Shown: positions 1 through 8,856, numbered from the stretch's first letter. The stretch is DNA of 64,000 nt from CAVVYV01 sp963818205 (GCA_963818205.1 CAWFRG010000017.1:1-64000), one strand, 5' to 3'. A program made the numbers and translations. Notes: generated by a model from the letters alone, not told the origin.

Positions 1-4
1 CACC

Positions 5-485
5 CTAGGCCCGGTCGCGGCCGGCGTAGGCGACGCGGGACCAGGAGGGCTCGGCGGAGAGCTGGATCAGCTCCGAGTCGCGGTCGGGCTGCACGTAGCC
101 GAAGGTCTGGGTTCGACTCGTCGAAGACGATGTCCAGCTCGCCCTCCTTCACCCGCTGGTCGAGCCAGGCGCCGCGGAAGACGAGGCGCCGCAGCCAGTG
201 CACCAGGCTCTTGTTGGACGGGCCGACCAGGTCGTCCCAGTTCTCGTTGACGTGCTCGCCGAGGCGGGAACAGGGCTCGCGGATCTCGCCGTTCACCGCC
301 AGCTCCAGCAGGTCCTCGAGCTCGTGCTCGTCGAGGCCCTGGTGGACGAAGTCGAGCTTCACCGCCGCCTGCTCGACCCGCTGGGCGAAGTCGCGCTCGT
401 TGAACGAGAAGCGGAGCTCGCCGTACTCGAGCACGTAGTCGGCGCCCGATTCGTAGTTGCCTCTTCGTGTGGTCTCGTCTTGCAC
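5..485 (-). CDS. Hypothetical protein, frameshifted near 112
   Basis: I do not recognise this family. The protein is about 159 residues, acidic, with no membrane segment. It begins at a GTG preceded by GAGAGGAA. Reading is clean down to FDESN; there one extra base near 112 (GGG for GG on the plus strand) breaks the frame. If it is removed, the protein continues as QTFGYVQPDRDSEL and ends at a TAG at 5-7. The other frames of the last 110 bases give only arginine-rich, out-of-frame-looking peptide. The gene lies upstream of a minus-strand pair (tag, globin) but about 150 bp away, so co-transcription is uncertain. Confidence 0.6.
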
Positions 486-636
486 TTTCGGTTCCTCTCC
501 CGCCCCGTACTCCCAAACCCCGGGGACGGAAGCGGTGAGCGAATCTTTACGCATGAGCGGTGTGGTCGCCAGTGATCCACGGGGGCTGAACGTCCATTTG
601 CAGCAAAAGGGATCCTGCGGGGGCGTCGACGGTTCG

Positions 637-1226
637 CTAGCGAAACTCGCACCCGGCGAGGTGGTCGTTTACCAGGCCGGCGGCCTGCATCGTCGCGTAG
701 GCGGTGGTCGGCCCGACGAAGACGAATCCGCGGCGCTTCAGCTCTTTCGCCATCGCCTGTGACTCGGCGGTGGTCGATACGAGGTCGGAGCCGGAGCGCG
801 GCGCCGGTCGCGAGTCGGGGTCGGGGGCGAATGACCAGAGCAGCTCGTCCAAGGTCTCGCCGTCGGCGTGCAAGCCGCGGTCGCCTGAGCGTTGGTGATC
901 GCCGCCTCGATCTTCTTCCTGTTTCGGACGATCCCGGCGTCGCCGAGCAGCCTCGCCACCTCGTCGTCGCCGTACTCCGCTACCCGCTCGACCTCGAAGC
1001 CGTCGAACGCCCGCCGGAAGTTCTCTCGCTTGCGGAGGATCGTCAGCCACGAGAGCCCCGACTGGAACGCCTCCAGGGTGAGTCGCTCATAAAGGGCGAG
1101 GTCGCCGTGAAGCGGGCGGCCCCACTCGTCGTCGTGGTAGGCGACGTAGTCCTCGGTCCCGAGGGCCCACCAGCAGCGCCGCCGCCCATCGGGACCCGCT
1201 TCGACCCAGACCTTCCGCTCGCTCAC
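637..1226 (-). CDS. tag: DNA-3-methyladenine glycosylase I (frameshifted near 876)
   Basis: The enzyme excises 3-methyladenine from alkylated DNA in base excision repair. The restored protein is about 196 residues, close to the usual 187-200. The family signature YHDDEWG, the catalytic-region segment LEAFQSGLSW, and FVGPTTAYA near the C-terminus are visible. The zinc ligands known for E. coli Tag have counterparts: an N-terminal Cys (RRCWW), the His of YHDD, and the final HLAGC. A missing base near 876 (probably CCC read as CC) shifts the frame between NAQAT and RGLHADGETLDELLW. The GTG start overlaps the globin stop by 4 bp, so the two genes form an operon. Confidence 0.88.
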
Positions 1227-1693
1227 GGCTGGTAGGGAGGGGCCTCTCCCCAGCCCCACTTCGGCACCGGGGCCTCGGCGGGCACCTCGGCGCCCGGCTG
1301 GGAGTTGTGGAGAGCGATTCGGGTTCCCCATTCGACGTAGGCGATGAACGCCGAGCGGAACTCGGGGTCGTCGGGCAGCTTGGCGTCGTCGGCGGCCTCG
1401 CTCATCAGGGTGGCGAAGCGGAGGCGCTGCTCGGGGGTGATCCCGAGGTCGCGGTGCTTGCCGGCCATCCGCGGGTAGCCGCCCAGCTGTTCGGTGTAGT
1501 CGGCGGGCCCGCCGAAGACCTCGGACCACCAGAGGATCACGTGGTCGCGGTGCTCGCGGCTGACCCCGCCGGGGAAGAGAGGCGAGATCAGCTCGTCGCG
1601 CTCGACCCGGTCGTAGAAGGCCTCGATCAGGCGCTCGAACGCCTCGCGTCCGCCCGCCCACTCGTACAGCGTCGGAGTCTCCGGCTCGGCCAT
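1223..1693 (-). CDS. Group II truncated hemoglobin
   Basis: This is a 156-residue 2-on-2 globin that binds haem and probably handles O2 or NO. The proximal His is H80 (MAGKH), the B10 tyrosine is Y27 (FYDRV), and W122 (YVEWG) is the G8 tryptophan typical of group II (trHbO) proteins. The C-terminus has a short proline/tryptophan-rich extension. The ATG start lies 6 nt after a TAAGTT element, which fits a leaderless transcript. It overlaps tag by 4 bp and probably leads a globin-tag operon linked to stress protection (inference). Confidence 0.9.
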   Translation of the reverse strand: MAEPETPTLYEWAGGREAFERLIEAFYDRVERDELISPLFPGGVSREHRDHVILWWSEVFGGPADYTEQLGGYPRMAGKHRDLGITPEQRLRFATLMSEAADDAKLPDDPEFRSAFIAYVEWGTRIALHNSQPGAEVPAEAPVPKWGWGEAPPYQP

Positions 1694-1851
1694 TTGCCGA
1701 ACTTAGCGGGTGAGTTCCGTCGACTGGCGGCTGCCCCCGAGATCCGCGGTCGCTGGGGATCCGGCCGGATCGATTGGGCTCCGGGGTAACCGTCCCGGGG
1801 GCGAGTGCGCTTAAGGGGGTGGATCAGAGGGCAGTGGAGAGATTTCGCGAG

Positions 1852-2139
1852 ATGCCACGGGCGTCCGTGCTCGGCTTCAACGTCCCGGTCGCCACCACCC
1901 GCCGAGCTCGCCTGCTCGGCCTGGCCTTTCTCGATCGTGTCGAGGCCGGCGAAGGACTGCTGATCCCACGCTGCCGCAGCGTCCACACCTTCGGGATGCG
2001 CTTCGCCCTCGATCTCGTCTTCATCGCCGCCGACGGACGGGTGGTCGAGCTCCGCCGGGAGGTCCCGCCCGGGCGGCTGGTCCGCTGCCGGGCGGCCGAA
2101 TCCGTGCTGGAGCTACCTGCGCCGGCGAGCCCGCCGTAG
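1852..2139 (+). CDS. DUF192 family protein
   Basis: This is a small 95-residue protein of the DUF192 family, whose function is not established. The family core is clear: ARLLGLAFLDR near the N-terminus, the conserved CRSVHTFGMRF block near residue 45, then LDLVFIAADGRVVEL. I chose the ATG at 1852 because DUF192 homology begins right after it and a GAGATT element lies 7 nt upstream; the frame is open further upstream. There is no signal peptide from this start, although many family members are exported. A GNAT gene follows 10 bp later. Confidence 0.75.
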   Translation: MPRASVLGFNVPVATTRRARLLGLAFLDRVEAGEGLLIPRCRSVHTFGMRFALDLVFIAADGRVVELRREVPPGRLVRCRAAESVLELPAPASPP

Positions 2140-2149
2140 CTTTATCCGA

Positions 2150-2638
2150 GTGAAGAGAGAGCTCGAGCTGCAGGCGCCGGAGCCGGCCGACCACGGTTGG
2201 GTCCTGGAGAGCCATCGGGTTGTCTACCGGGAGCAACGCGATTGGGACGCCCCGGCGTTCATGGCCTTGGTGGCGAGGGTGATCGCCGACTTCCTCGGGG
2301 GTCACGATCCCGAGCGCGAGCGTGCCTGGATCGCCGAGCTCCGGGGCGAACGGGTCGGCTCGATCTTCTGCACCCGTCGCTCCTCCGACGTCGCCCAGCT
2401 CCGCCTACTTCTGGTGATGCCGGAGGCACGTGGAGCTGGGGTTGGCTCGGCCCTGGTCCGTGAGTGCGTTCGTTTCGCCGGCGAGGCCGGCTACAGGCAG
2501 ATGATGCTGTTTACGAACAGCCGCCTGGCGAGCGCCCGGCGGATCTACGAGGCGGAGGGGTTCGAGCTCCGCTCCGAGGGGCCGAACGAGGTCTTCGGCA
2601 CCGGTTCGCTCGGCCAGGAGTTCTGGCTCGACCTCTGA
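2150..2638 (+). CDS. GNAT family N-acetyltransferase
   Basis: This is a 162-residue GNAT acetyltransferase that transfers acetyl from acetyl-CoA to an unknown amine. The acetyl-CoA loop is visible as PEARGAGVGSALV near residue 90, preceded by the beta-4 strand LRLLLVMP. The C-terminal ARRIYEAEGFEL segment is the usual substrate-side helix and strand. The GTG start lies just after a TAGCTT element, consistent with a leaderless mRNA. The substrate cannot be predicted. Confidence 0.85.
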   Translation: MKRELELQAPEPADHGWVLESHRVVYREQRDWDAPAFMALVARVIADFLGGHDPERERAWIAELRGERVGSIFCTRRSSDVAQLRLLLVMPEARGAGVGSALVRECVRFAGEAGYRQMMLFTNSRLASARRIYEAEGFELRSEGPNEVFGTGSLGQEFWLDL

Positions 2639-2686
2639 GCCGGAGGCGTCTGGGATGGGGGAGATTTCCGGCGGCGCCGGCCTCAA

Positions 2687-3406
2687 ATGGCCGTGCTGCC
2701 CCAGATCGAAGAGCTGGCGACGGTGCTCGTCTGCGAAGACGACGATCCGACTCGGGAGCTCCTCTGCGACCACCTGACGGCAGATCGCTTCCGGGCCCTG
2801 CCGGCCCCCAGCGCATCGGACGCCCTCCGGCTCTGCGGCTACAACCACCCGGACCTGATGCTGCTCGACCTCGGCCTTCCCGATGCCGGCGGCATCGATG
2901 TCCTCCGCCAGATTCGCGCCGCGAACGGAGCCGCCGAGCGCTTCGACCCCGAGCTCCCGGTGATCGTCCTCTCTGGCCGGGGCAGCGAGGCGGACCGCCT
3001 GCGCGGCTTCGAGGCCGGCGCCGACGACTACCTCGCGAAGCCGTTCCACTACCCGGAGCTGCTCGCCCGAGTGACCGCGGTGCTGCGGCGGCGGATCGGC
3101 CGCCGCCGCGGCCCGATCCGGGTCGGGGAGCTAGTGATCGACCCGGTGACCAGACGGGTCCGGGTAGGGGAGCGGCAGGTCGAGCTCGCCAACAAGGAGT
3201 TCGTCCTCCTGCGGGCGCTGGCGTCCGAGCCGCACCGTGTCTTCACCAAGGAGGAGCTGCTTCGCGACGTTTGGGGGTTCCGGTCGATGGGGCGCACCCG
3301 AACGCTCGACTCGCACGCCAGCCGCCTCCGCCGCAAGCTCGATCCCGACGGCATCCGCTACGTCTTCAATTGCTGGGGCGTCGGCTACCGGCTGATCGAG
3401 GGATGA
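2687..3406 (+). CDS. OmpR/PhoB-type response regulator
   Basis: This is a 239-residue transcriptional regulator with an N-terminal receiver domain (about residues 12-130) and a C-terminal winged-helix DNA-binding domain (about 145-238). The phosphoacceptor is D61 (LLDLGLPD), with the acidic cluster at D18-D20 and the signalling lysine K118 (AKPF). The winged-helix ends with VFNCWGVGYRL, matching the family VRGVGYRL. It overlaps the following histidine kinase gene by 4 bp (ATGA), and that gene overlaps a CpaB-like gene, so this pair probably controls the adjacent Tad pilus genes (inference from context). Confidence 0.92.
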   Translation: MAVLPQIEELATVLVCEDDDPTRELLCDHLTADRFRALPAPSASDALRLCGYNHPDLMLLDLGLPDAGGIDVLRQIRAANGAAERFDPELPVIVLSGRGSEADRLRGFEAGADDYLAKPFHYPELLARVTAVLRRRIGRRRGPIRVGELVIDPVTRRVRVGERQVELANKEFVLLRALASEPHRVFTKEELLRDVWGFRSMGRTRTLDSHASRLRRKLDPDGIRYVFNCWGVGYRLIEG

Positions 3407-4038
3407 TCACCCGCAGGCACAGACGGCGGCTGAACCGAGCGCTCCACGAGCTGCGCCGCCCGCTACAGGCGCTCACCCTGATCGACGACGGCGCCGGGCC
3501 ACCGCCCGGGTCGCCTCCGGCGGCCGGGCGTCGGGGGCTGCTCGAGCTGGTTTCCGCAGCGGTCGACGATCTCGATCGCACCGTCAACGGCGGGAAGAAG
3601 CAGCGGGCGGTGCGCCCCTTCTGCTGCCGGGAGCTGCTCCTCGCCTCCCTGGAGCGCTGGCGGCCCGCCGCGGCCGGCGCCGGCGGCTTCAAGGTCTTCT
3701 GGGATGCGGGCCCGGCGCTGGTCGAGGGCGATCCCGCGGGAATGGCGCAGGCCTTCGACAACCTGATCGCCAACGCACTCGAGCACGGTGGGCCGCCGCT
3801 GGTGATCACCGGCGCCACGGTCGCCGGGAAGCTTCGGGTGACGGTGGCCAATGGCCGCGCCAAGGCCGGGGGGCCGGTGCGCAGCCCCGCCGATCCCCGT
3901 CACGGGCACGGCACCTCGGTGATCTCTGAGGTCGCCTCCGCCCACCATGGACGCTTCGCCCTCTGCCGCACTGGCGGCGGCTGCGTCGCGGCTCTGGAGC
4001 TGCCGCTGGCCGACCCGCGGTACGCCCGCGCGGCGTGA
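3403..4038 (+). CDS. Short sensorless histidine kinase with degenerate ATP site
   Basis: This 211-residue cytosolic protein pairs with the upstream response regulator. An H-box-like motif is at H15 (LHELRRPLQAL). The N-box NLIANALEHG is near residues 120-129, and GHGTSVISEVASAHHG near 168 corresponds to the G2/ATP-lid region. The G1 box (DxGxG) is not recognisable; the equivalent stretch reads NGRAKAGGPVR. There is no sensor domain or membrane segment. The ATG start overlaps the regulator stop. Either it is a reduced kinase or it has lost kinase activity and works as a phosphotransfer partner or phosphatase. Confidence 0.8.
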   Translation: MITRRHRRRLNRALHELRRPLQALTLIDDGAGPPPGSPPAAGRRGLLELVSAAVDDLDRTVNGGKKQRAVRPFCCRELLLASLERWRPAAAGAGGFKVFWDAGPALVEGDPAGMAQAFDNLIANALEHGGPPLVITGATVAGKLRVTVANGRAKAGGPVRSPADPRHGHGTSVISEVASAHHGRFALCRTGGGCVAALELPLADPRYARAA

Positions 4039-4682
4039 GCCGCCGCGCCCGGGCGCTCGCCTTCCTCGGGGCGGCGCTCGCCTGCGCGATTCTCGCCGCG
4101 ACCCTGGCCGGCCGCTACCGCTCCTCCGTCGCCGCCCAGTACGGTGCCCTGCGGCCGGTTCTGGTGGCCGCCGCCGAGTTGCCTGCGGGTCAGCCAATCG
4201 GGCCGGGGGAGGCGCGAGGCGCGCTCGAGGTTCGCCGGGTGCCGGCCGCCTTCGCGCCGCCTGGGGCACTCAGCCACCCGCGAGACGCCCTCGGCCAGGC
4301 GCCAGCCGCGCCGATCCCCGCGGGTTCCTACGTGATCGGGGCGCAGCTGGCCGTGCCCGCGGCTGAGGCGCCGAGCGCGCCCGGGGTGGGGCGGGGGCAC
4401 CAGCCGGTGCAGCTGGCGGTGACCGGCGCCGAGGCCCTGCTGGTCGGCGGCGCCTCGCCGGAGGGCAGCCGGGTCGACGTGGTGGTCTCCCAGCAGGGCG
4501 GCCTCGGGGAGCGCGGGCGGACCTACGTCGCGGCCTCGGGGGCCAGGCTGCTTGCTCTGACTCAGCCCAGTGGGCCGGGCGAAGGCTGGTCGGCGACCCT
4601 CGCCCTGACCCGAGACGAGGCCCTCGATCTGATCGGGGCCGAGAGCGCGGCGCGCCAGATCAGGCTTCTGCCGCGACCCTGA
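4035..4682 (+). CDS. cpaB: CpaB/RcpC-like Flp pilus assembly protein (SAF domain)
   Basis: This 215-residue protein has an N-terminal membrane anchor (about residues 8-26) followed by a SAF-type segment, VLVAAAELPAGQPIGPGEA, typical of CpaB/RcpC. These periplasmic proteins work in Tad/Flp pilus assembly. The remainder has the RcpC-like pattern PEGSRVDVVV. The GTG start overlaps the kinase stop by 4 bp. Its 3' end overlaps the convergent macro-domain gene by 23 bp. TadA, TadB and TadC follow further downstream, which supports the assignment. No flp pilin gene was found between them. Confidence 0.75.
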   Translation: MSRRARALAFLGAALACAILAATLAGRYRSSVAAQYGALRPVLVAAAELPAGQPIGPGEARGALEVRRVPAAFAPPGALSHPRDALGQAPAAPIPAGSYVIGAQLAVPAAEAPSAPGVGRGHQPVQLAVTGAEALLVGGASPEGSRVDVVVSQQGGLGERGRTYVAASGARLLALTQPSGPGEGWSATLALTRDEALDLIGAESAARQIRLLPRP

Positions 4683-5164
4683 AGGCGCGCTCGGCATCCT
4701 CGCCGCGGACCGCGAAGACGATCCGCTCGAGACCGCCGCCGCCCTCGAGGTGCCGGCGCACCTCCTCGACCTCGATCAGGGCGGCCTCCTCGATCGGGAA
4801 ACCGCCCACCCCGGTGCCGAAGGCGACCAGGGCAAGGCTCTTCGCGCCGAGCTCGTCGGCCTTCGCCAGGGCGCTGGCCGTCGCCCTCCGGATGATCTCG
4901 GCCGAGGTCGGGCCGCCCAGCTCCATCGTCGCCGCGTGGATCACCCAGCGGCACGGCATCTGGCACCGGCCGGTCGTCTCCACCGCCTCGCCGAGGCCGA
5001 TCGGGGCCGCCCGGTCGCTCTCGGCCTGCACCTCGGGCCCGCCGGCGCGGGAGATCGCACCTGCGACTCCGCCACCGTGGCGCAGCTCGGTGTTGGCGGC
5101 GTTGGCGATCGCGTCCAGCCTCGAGATTGGTGATGTCGGCCTGCACGACCTCGATCTCGGCCAC
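4660..5164 (-). CDS. Macro domain protein (frameshifted near 5120)
   Basis: This is a stand-alone macro domain of about 167 residues. The family binds ADP-ribose and often hydrolyses ADP-ribose esters or O-acetyl-ADP-ribose. The N-terminal QADITN motif, the loop LDAIANAANTELRHGGG and the phosphate-binding loop FGTGVGGFP are present. One extra base near 5120 breaks the frame between ITNLE and LDAIANAAN. The GTG start is preceded by GAGAAT, consistent with a leaderless transcript. The gene points against the pilus genes and overlaps cpaB at its 3' end, so it is an independent unit. Confidence 0.85.
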
Positions 5165-5202
5165 GCCGCAATTCTCTCCGATGCGCGAGCTAAGTTCGCG
5201 GC

Positions 5203-5855
5203 GTGGCCGAGCCAGACCGACAAGCGCTGCTCACCGCCCTGACCACCGAGCATTTCGGGCTCGCCGGCGCCCGCGCTCAGACGACCGGCGAGAGCTCGCT
5301 CGCGCCGCCCTCTACATCAGTGCTGTCTCCAGCACCCTCGTCGCGCTCGGCTTCATCGGGCAGATCACCGAGGTCGGGGACGCATTCGATGTCTTCGCGC
5401 TCACGGCGCTCCCGACGCTCTACATACTCGGGCTCTTCACCTTCATCCGGGTGGTCGAGAACGGGGTCGAGGACCTGATGCTGGGGCGGGCGATCAACCG
5501 GATCCGCAACTACTACCTCGAGCTGGCGGGGGAGCACCGCCGGTACTTCATGCTCTCCGGCCACGATGACGCGGTGGGCGTGATGCAGAACATGGGCGTG
5601 GCCCTGGAGCGCCGCCAGCAGTACTTCACCACCGGGGCGATGGTCGCGGTGATCAACAGCGTCGTCGGCGGCGCCGCGATCGCGATCGCGATAGGCGCGT
5701 TCACGGATGCGCCGCTTGGGATCTGCGCCGCCCTCGGGGGAGTCGCCGCGATCATCTCGCAGGTCCTCCTGATGCGGATCGAGAACCGCATGTACCACGA
5801 GATGGGTGGCTTCACCGAGACGCTCTTCCCCTCGCCAGACGCCGAGCGCGACTAG
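5203..5855 (+). CDS. Membrane protein of unknown function (frameshifted near 5300)
   Basis: This protein of about 217 residues has two hydrophobic pairs: one near residues 45-90 (STLVALGFIGQI and LTALPTLYILGLFTFI) and one near 150-195 (VINSVVGGAAIAIAIGAF and LGGVAAIISQVLL). The frame changes near 5300, where one base seems missing between TGESS and RAALYISAVSS. It starts with a GTG 6 nt after TAAGTT. It sits between cpaB and tadA but is not obviously a pilus gene. I do not recognise a characterised family. Confidence 0.7.
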
Positions 5856-5906
5856 CCGGGCATACGTTCCCTCGCCGCGGCAAGGTCGCGGACCGGGGAG
5901 AGGGCG

Positions 5907-7109
5907 GTGGCGCCGCGGCTCAAATCCGTGGTGCGCGAACAGGTGCGCAAACGCCATCTCGACCTCTGGGCGGCGGAGCTGCGCCGGCGGCTGGTCGAGC
6001 GCCGCCGGGCGGAGGCCGCGGCAGGGCGGCGGGAGAGCGGGCCGCTGGCCGACGCGGTGCGTGAGCTGGTCGAGGCCGATTCGGCGATCCTCGAGCAGGC
6101 AACCCGCGAGCGCCTCTGCGAGCTGATCCGCCGGGAGGCGGTGGGCCTCGGCCCGCTCGAGGAGCTGCTCGCCGACCCCGCCGTCGAGGAGGTGATGGTC
6201 AACGGGCACGAGCGGGTCTACGTGGAGCGCTCAGGAAGGGTGGAGCGAACCGAGATCCGCTTCCCGAGCGAGCAGGCGCTTCGCGACGCGATCGAGCGGA
6301 TCCTCACTCCGCTGGGCCGGCGGGTCGACGAGCTCAGCCCGATGGTCGACGCTCGGCTCGAGGACGGCTCCCGGGTGCATGTGGTGATTCCTCCACTGGC
6401 TGTCGACGGGCCCTCGCTATCGATCCGCCGCTTCACCGCGGTGCGACCGAGCCCCGACGAGCTTGTGCGCCTCGGAACCCTGACCGCGGAGCTGCGCGAC
6501 GAGCTCGCCGCCGCGGTCGGCGCGCGCCGCAGCATCCTGGTCAGCGGCGGCACCGGCTCGGGCAAGACCACCCTGCTCAACGCGCTCTCGGCCTTCATCG
6601 ACCCCGACGAGCGGGTGATCACGATCGAGGACGCGGCGGAGCTGCGGCTGCGCCAGCCGCACGTGGTCCGGCTCGAGAGCCGCCCCGCCAACGTCGAGGG
6701 CCGCGGGGTGGTGACGATCCGCGACCTCCTCCGTAACGCGCTCCGAATGCGCCCCGACCGGATCGTGATCGGCGAGGTTCGAGGCGGCGAGGCGCTCGAT
6801 CTGCTGATGGCGCTGAACACAGGTCACGAGGGAGCGCTCTCGACCGTGCACGCCAACTCGCCCGAGGATGCTCTCCGCCGGATCGAGACCCTGGCGCTGA
6901 TCGCCGGCGTCGGCCTCCCCCACGAGGCGATCCGGGAGCAGCTCGGCCGGGGCGTCGACCTTGTCATCCACCTTGCTCGGCTCGGTGACGGAGGCCGGCG
7001 CGTGGTCGAGGTCTCCGAGGTGGTGCGGGCAGCGGGGTCGGTGGGGGTCAGGGCCCTCTACAGGCGGGGCAGCGAGGGGGAGATGAGGCCATGGGCGCTG
7101 CCGCGCTGA
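5907..7109 (+). CDS. tadA: TadA/CpaF-type secretion ATPase
   Basis: This 400-residue cytoplasmic ATPase powers Flp/Tad pilus assembly. The CpaF N-terminal region is followed by the core ATPase. The Walker A motif GGTGSGKTT lies near residues 214-222, a Walker B region IVIGEVRGGEA near 287, and the His box LSTVHANSP near 312. LLADPAVEEVMVNG is the conserved segment at the start of the ATPase N-domain. The gene begins at a GTG and overlaps tadB by 19 bp, giving a tadA-tadB-tadC operon. Confidence 0.93.
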   Translation: MAPRLKSVVREQVRKRHLDLWAAELRRRLVERRRAEAAAGRRESGPLADAVRELVEADSAILEQATRERLCELIRREAVGLGPLEELLADPAVEEVMVNGHERVYVERSGRVERTEIRFPSEQALRDAIERILTPLGRRVDELSPMVDARLEDGSRVHVVIPPLAVDGPSLSIRRFTAVRPSPDELVRLGTLTAELRDELAAAVGARRSILVSGGTGSGKTTLLNALSAFIDPDERVITIEDAAELRLRQPHVVRLESRPANVEGRGVVTIRDLLRNALRMRPDRIVIGEVRGGEALDLLMALNTGHEGALSTVHANSPEDALRRIETLALIAGVGLPHEAIREQLGRGVDLVIHLARLGDGGRRVVEVSEVVRAAGSVGVRALYRRGSEGEMRPWALPR

Positions 7110-7939
7110 CCGCCCTCGCGGCGCTCGCCGGTGGACTGGTGGCTGTGGCGGCGCGCGACGCGCTGCTTTCCGCGCCCCGGATCGCACGGTGGCTCTCGGC
7201 CGCGGTGGCGCCCCTTGGCCGCGCCGGCCGGGAGGGGTATGCGCCCAGCGCCGACGAGCAGCGGCGGCTGGCGCTGCTCGGCAGCGCCGCCATCCTCGGC
7301 CTGGCACTCCTGGCGGCCGGCCCCGGGCCGCTGGCGGTGGGAGCCGCCGGGGGGCCGTCGGCGGCGGCCTGGGTGGTGACGCGGCGGCGGGAGCGCTATC
7401 GACGTGCGGTGGAGCGCTCGGTACCCGAGGTGGCGACGGCGATCGCTGACGCGATCTCGGGGGGACGCTCGGTGCGCGGGGCGCTGGCGGGGGCCTCCTC
7501 GTCGCTGGAGGGGCCGGCGGCGGTGGAGCTGGCGCGGCTGGCTGCCGAGCTCGAGCTCGGGGCCGCGACCGGCGAGGCCTTGGAAGCGATGCGCCGGCGA
7601 CTCCGCTCGGCCCGGGTCGACGCGCTGGTCACGGCGCTGCTCAGCCAGCAGGGGGCGGGAGGTGACCTGGCGGGGCTGATGCGGAGGCTGGCCGCGGCGG
7701 CGGCCGAGCGCGACCGGGTCGACGACGAGGCGCGAACCGCGACCACCCAGGCGCGCTTCACCGGGCTCCTGGTGGTGGCGCTTCCGGCCGGCGCCACGGT
7801 GTTTGCGGAGCTCCTCGAGCCCGGCTTCATCTCCCAAGTGCTCGCCGAACCCGCTGCGGCGGCGATGCTGATCATGGCGGCCGCTCTCCAGCTGGTCGGG
7901 TTCGCGGCGATCCGCAGGCTCGGCAGGCCAGCGGAATGA
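7091..7939 (+). CDS. tadB: TadB-like type II secretion F-domain protein
   Basis: This is a 282-residue inner-membrane platform protein of the Tad pilus. Hydrophobic segments lie near residues 4-22, 58-90 and the C-terminus (about 220-275). Between them is a cytoplasmic helical T2SF domain (VPEVATAIADAISGGRSVRGAL onward). The pattern is that of TadB: two N-terminal segments, the T2SF domain, then C-terminal segments. It overlaps tadA and lies 13 bp before tadC. It is extremely rich in alanine, leucine and glycine. Confidence 0.88.
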   Translation: MGAAALTALAALAGGLVAVAARDALLSAPRIARWLSAAVAPLGRAGREGYAPSADEQRRLALLGSAAILGLALLAAGPGPLAVGAAGGPSAAAWVVTRRRERYRRAVERSVPEVATAIADAISGGRSVRGALAGASSSLEGPAAVELARLAAELELGAATGEALEAMRRRLRSARVDALVTALLSQQGAGGDLAGLMRRLAAAAAERDRVDDEARTATTQARFTGLLVVALPAGATVFAELLEPGFISQVLAEPAAAAMLIMAAALQLVGFAAIRRLGRPAE

Positions 7940-7952
7940 GAGCGGCAAAGGC

Positions 7953-8789
7953 GTGACCGGGGCGGCGATTCTGACCCTGGCGGCGCTCCTCCTGGGCGCG
8001 GCCGCGGGGCTGGAGGTCTTGCGAGGGCGCTCCGGGGAGCGCGAGCCGCGGGGGCTGGGCTGGGTGCTTGGAGGCGGCCCGCGGGAGTCGGCGCTCGGCC
8101 TGCTGGCGTCCCGCCTCGGGCTGCCCGGCCGCCTCGCACGCGCGGGGCTCGCCGATCAGGTCAGCGTCACCGGGCTGCTGGCGGCGAAGTTGGCTGGGGC
8201 CGTCTCGGGGTTCTGCCTGGCGGCCGTGGCGGCCCCGGGGGCGCCGGGGCGCGTGTCGTGGATCGTCTTCGCCGGGCTGCCGGCGGCCGGCTTCCTCGGC
8301 CCCGACGCTCTGCTCGAGCGGCGCGCCCGACGGCGCCTCCAAGCTCTGCGCGGCGGCCTCCCGGGGGCGCTCGACCTGCTCGCCGTCGGGGCCTCGGCCG
8401 GCCGCAGCCCGCTGACCGGGCTGAGTGAGCTGGCCGACGGCGAAGGCCCGCTGGCCCGGGAGCTCGCGGTTCTCTCGGCCGAGACCTCCTGCGGCGCCCC
8501 GCAGCGAGAGGCTCTCGCCGGTCTCCGCCGCCGGGTTCCGGTCGGCGAGGTGGCGGCGATGTGCGGGGTGATCGAGCGCTCGCGCCGCTATGGCTCGCCG
8601 CTCGCCGAGCAGCTGCAGGAGCAAGCGAGCTCGCTCCGAGCCGCCCAGCGGCGCCGGATCGAGGAACAGGCCGCCCGGGCGGCGCCGAAGATCCAGCTCG
8701 CGGTGGCGCTGCTGCTGGTGCCCTCGGTCCTGCTGATGATCGCCGCCGGGCTGCTCGCCAACATCGATCGCTTCCTCGCCGGCCTGTGA
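7953..8789 (+). CDS. tadC: TadC-like type II secretion F-domain protein
   Basis: This is a 278-residue membrane protein, the second platform subunit of the Tad pilus. It has an N-terminal hydrophobic stretch, a central pair near residues 70-105, a T2SF domain beginning around LPGALDLLAVGASAGRS, and a C-terminal pair ending VALLLVPSVLLMIAAGLLA. The GTG start follows tadB by 13 bp. A strong terminator-like hairpin lies 44 bp after the stop, so this is the end of the tad operon. TadB and TadC are assigned by order rather than by a distinguishing motif. Confidence 0.87.
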   Translation: MTGAAILTLAALLLGAAAGLEVLRGRSGEREPRGLGWVLGGGPRESALGLLASRLGLPGRLARAGLADQVSVTGLLAAKLAGAVSGFCLAAVAAPGAPGRVSWIVFAGLPAAGFLGPDALLERRARRRLQALRGGLPGALDLLAVGASAGRSPLTGLSELADGEGPLARELAVLSAETSCGAPQREALAGLRRRVPVGEVAAMCGVIERSRRYGSPLAEQLQEQASSLRAAQRRRIEEQAARAAPKIQLAVALLLVPSVLLMIAAGLLANIDRFLAGL

Positions 8790-8832
8790 GCGGGAGCCGC
8801 GAGCCGGGCGGCTTCGGGACCCGGAACGAGTA

Positions 8833-8856
8833 GGGGCCGCTCTCGCGAGCGGCCCC
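8833..8856 (+). terminator. Terminator-like hairpin after tadC
   Basis: A perfect 10-bp stem, GGGGCCGCTC pairing with GAGCGGCCCC, closes a TCGC tetraloop and is followed by TCCTCT. It lies 44 bp after the tadC stop and separates the tad operon from the division cluster. There is no long T tract, which is common in GC-rich actinobacteria. Confidence 0.75.

Noticed and set aside
105..125. tRNA T-loop-like GGTTCGACTC
   Set aside because: No acceptor, D or anticodon stem fits around it, and it lies inside a coding region at a frame break.
2464..4038. A 524-residue protein ending in the histidine kinase
   Set aside because: The part before 3403 is antisense-like or out-of-frame sequence over the GNAT and response regulator genes. 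The real start is the ATG at 3403 overlapping the regulator stop.
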